Of a DNA stretch of 64,000 bases, positions 63,163 to 64,000 are shown piece by piece. A program made the position numbers and the translations under genes. Source of the DNA: Paragonimus westermani (lineage: Eukaryota > Platyhelminthes > Trematoda > Plagiorchiida > Troglotrematidae); assembly GCA_008508345.1 (NCBI GenBank), contig QNGE01001740.1, positions 18,255-82,254 on the forward strand, written 5' to 3'. A model generated the notes under the pieces. It saw only the letters and a list, made by a program, of their open reading frames with translations, made no database searches and was not told where the DNA came from. How positions within the stretch are numbered: the stretch's first letter is position 1; each line of letters starts with the position of its first letter.

Positions 63163-64000
63163 CCGCTAAAGCCCATTTCCAGTACAATCGGCGTCCACCT
63201 AATCGAAACTGGCCATCGAATAAATCCAGATGAAGCATTCCGAATTATCTACAAGCTTCGTCAAGCCACATCCGGAACTGTCAGAATGCGATTGTTATCA
63301 ACCGCTGAGGCTATTGCTATCAGACTGCACAATCCCTGCATGTGTGCCCAAAAACAATTCGTACAAACCCTCCACCTCCCCTGGCCAATCATTCCACATC
63401 CACTTGAAACTCGAACAAGCATGAACCGCTTGACAGTGATGAACGAATATCTCATAACAGGCTCGTACAACACCCGAACACATTCACCAACACCCCCACC
63501 CTCCCCCAGTAGACTGTGATCTGTACAATTACTCTAATCTTAATGCTCCTGTTTAACTTGTCATTATTTCATATACAACCCGCACGTATGCAATTGTAGA
63601 AGCCCGATGAGAATTACCGAAAACAGCTGGTTGCAAGATTGACTTCTTATGAAACGTGCGGACAATACGAATCGTGCTTTATTGAACGACATCTTGGTAC
63701 ATGACACAATACAATCAGACAAAGACAAGGACGATGTGACGTGCGCACAGGCGTACTGTGGTGGGTGAATTATTGAAACGAGCTTGCCGCACGGACACGC
63801 ACACGATGTCTAGATGCACAAACAGCAAGACACAGTAGCTCGTAGTGTAGCGAGAAGGCGTCCAACAAAGCACAATCTTTATTGTCCAAATCGCTAGTCA
63901 CATGCAATGCGCGCTCTCTCGTTTATGAGTCATAATTCCAACCCGCAACACCCCCCGGTTTCCGTTCACACGTCGTGTGCACTTCTAACCGGTTTACGTG

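Larger units (their letters stand above)
60016..64000 (+). other. Start of the next P-gp intron, at least 4 kb
   Basis: I searched for the next P-gp exon (DVSWFD...) and did not find it. The stretch holds a Penelope-type RT scrap (61990-62215, minus) and a dispersed repeat (62975-63162). 63598-63951 may be an LTR-like piece, too weak to call. The remainder shows nothing. Confidence 0.7.

Noticed and set aside
63598..63951. Possible solo LTR on the minus strand (TGTTGCGGG start, two AATAAA signals, CA end)
   Set aside because: No target-site duplication, no second copy and no primer-binding site or gag/pol sequence nearby.

Overview
The window is eukaryotic, about 43% GC by eye, with no operons, no prokaryotic gene density and no long open frames. 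Its one clearly functional gene is split over about 57 kb into ten short in-frame exons on the + strand. Every exon ends in a GT donor, and nine of the ten start after a CAG or TAG acceptor. The exons encode the middle of a full-length P-glycoprotein (ABCB1-type ABC exporter). The repeat content is typical of a trematode flatworm with a large genome (Fasciola or Paragonimus type): Penelope-like elements, RTE-like non-LTR elements and tRNA-headed SINEs. The species cannot be fixed from sequence alone.

Layout. 1-3319 is the end of an upstream intron with retroelement debris. Exons at 3320-3426 and 5567-5680 encode TM5/TM6 of the first membrane domain. Exons at 14045-14152, 17409-17534, 19230-19433 and 25754-26086 encode the first nucleotide-binding domain (A-loop, Walker A, Q-loop, then LSGGQ, Walker B, D-loop and H-loop). 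34755-34895 encodes the charged linker. 47762-47908, 51098-51205 and 59938-60015 encode TM7, TM8 and the start of the following intracellular loop. The second half (rest of TMD2, NBD2) lies beyond 64000 and the first ~300 residues lie before position 1. The ten exons give 488 codons, all junctions after the first are phase 0, and the protein is continuous with no missing piece.

The introns hold almost everything else. (i) A degenerate RTE-like non-LTR element on + (20367 to ~25000) has an inverted partial copy at 55306-58975; 2.7 kb of the pair is nearly identical and the pair flanks four P-gp exons. (ii) A Penelope-like cluster is built as an inverted pair (39849-41224 + and 43604-45075 -) plus an extra inverted 3' fragment at 39383-39774. 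An older copy (16797-17395 -) runs up to a P-gp splice acceptor, and an apparently different Penelope family is present at 61990-62215. (iii) SINEs and smaller dispersed repeats occur at 26479-26905, 29368-29490, 35727-35806, 49433-49520, 53978-54495, 54595-54782 and 62975-63162. (iv) An unrecognised protein-like reading frame runs on the minus strand from about 32966 to 31776, nested in the linker intron.

I saw no wholly new biological system. The items most worth checking are the inverted-repeat architecture around the drug-transporter exons, the sharp identity step inside that repeat, the Penelope sequence abutting a splice acceptor, and the unidentified nested minus-strand frame. All calls were made by reading and translating by eye; repeat boundaries are good to roughly 10-30 bases, exon boundaries to the base.
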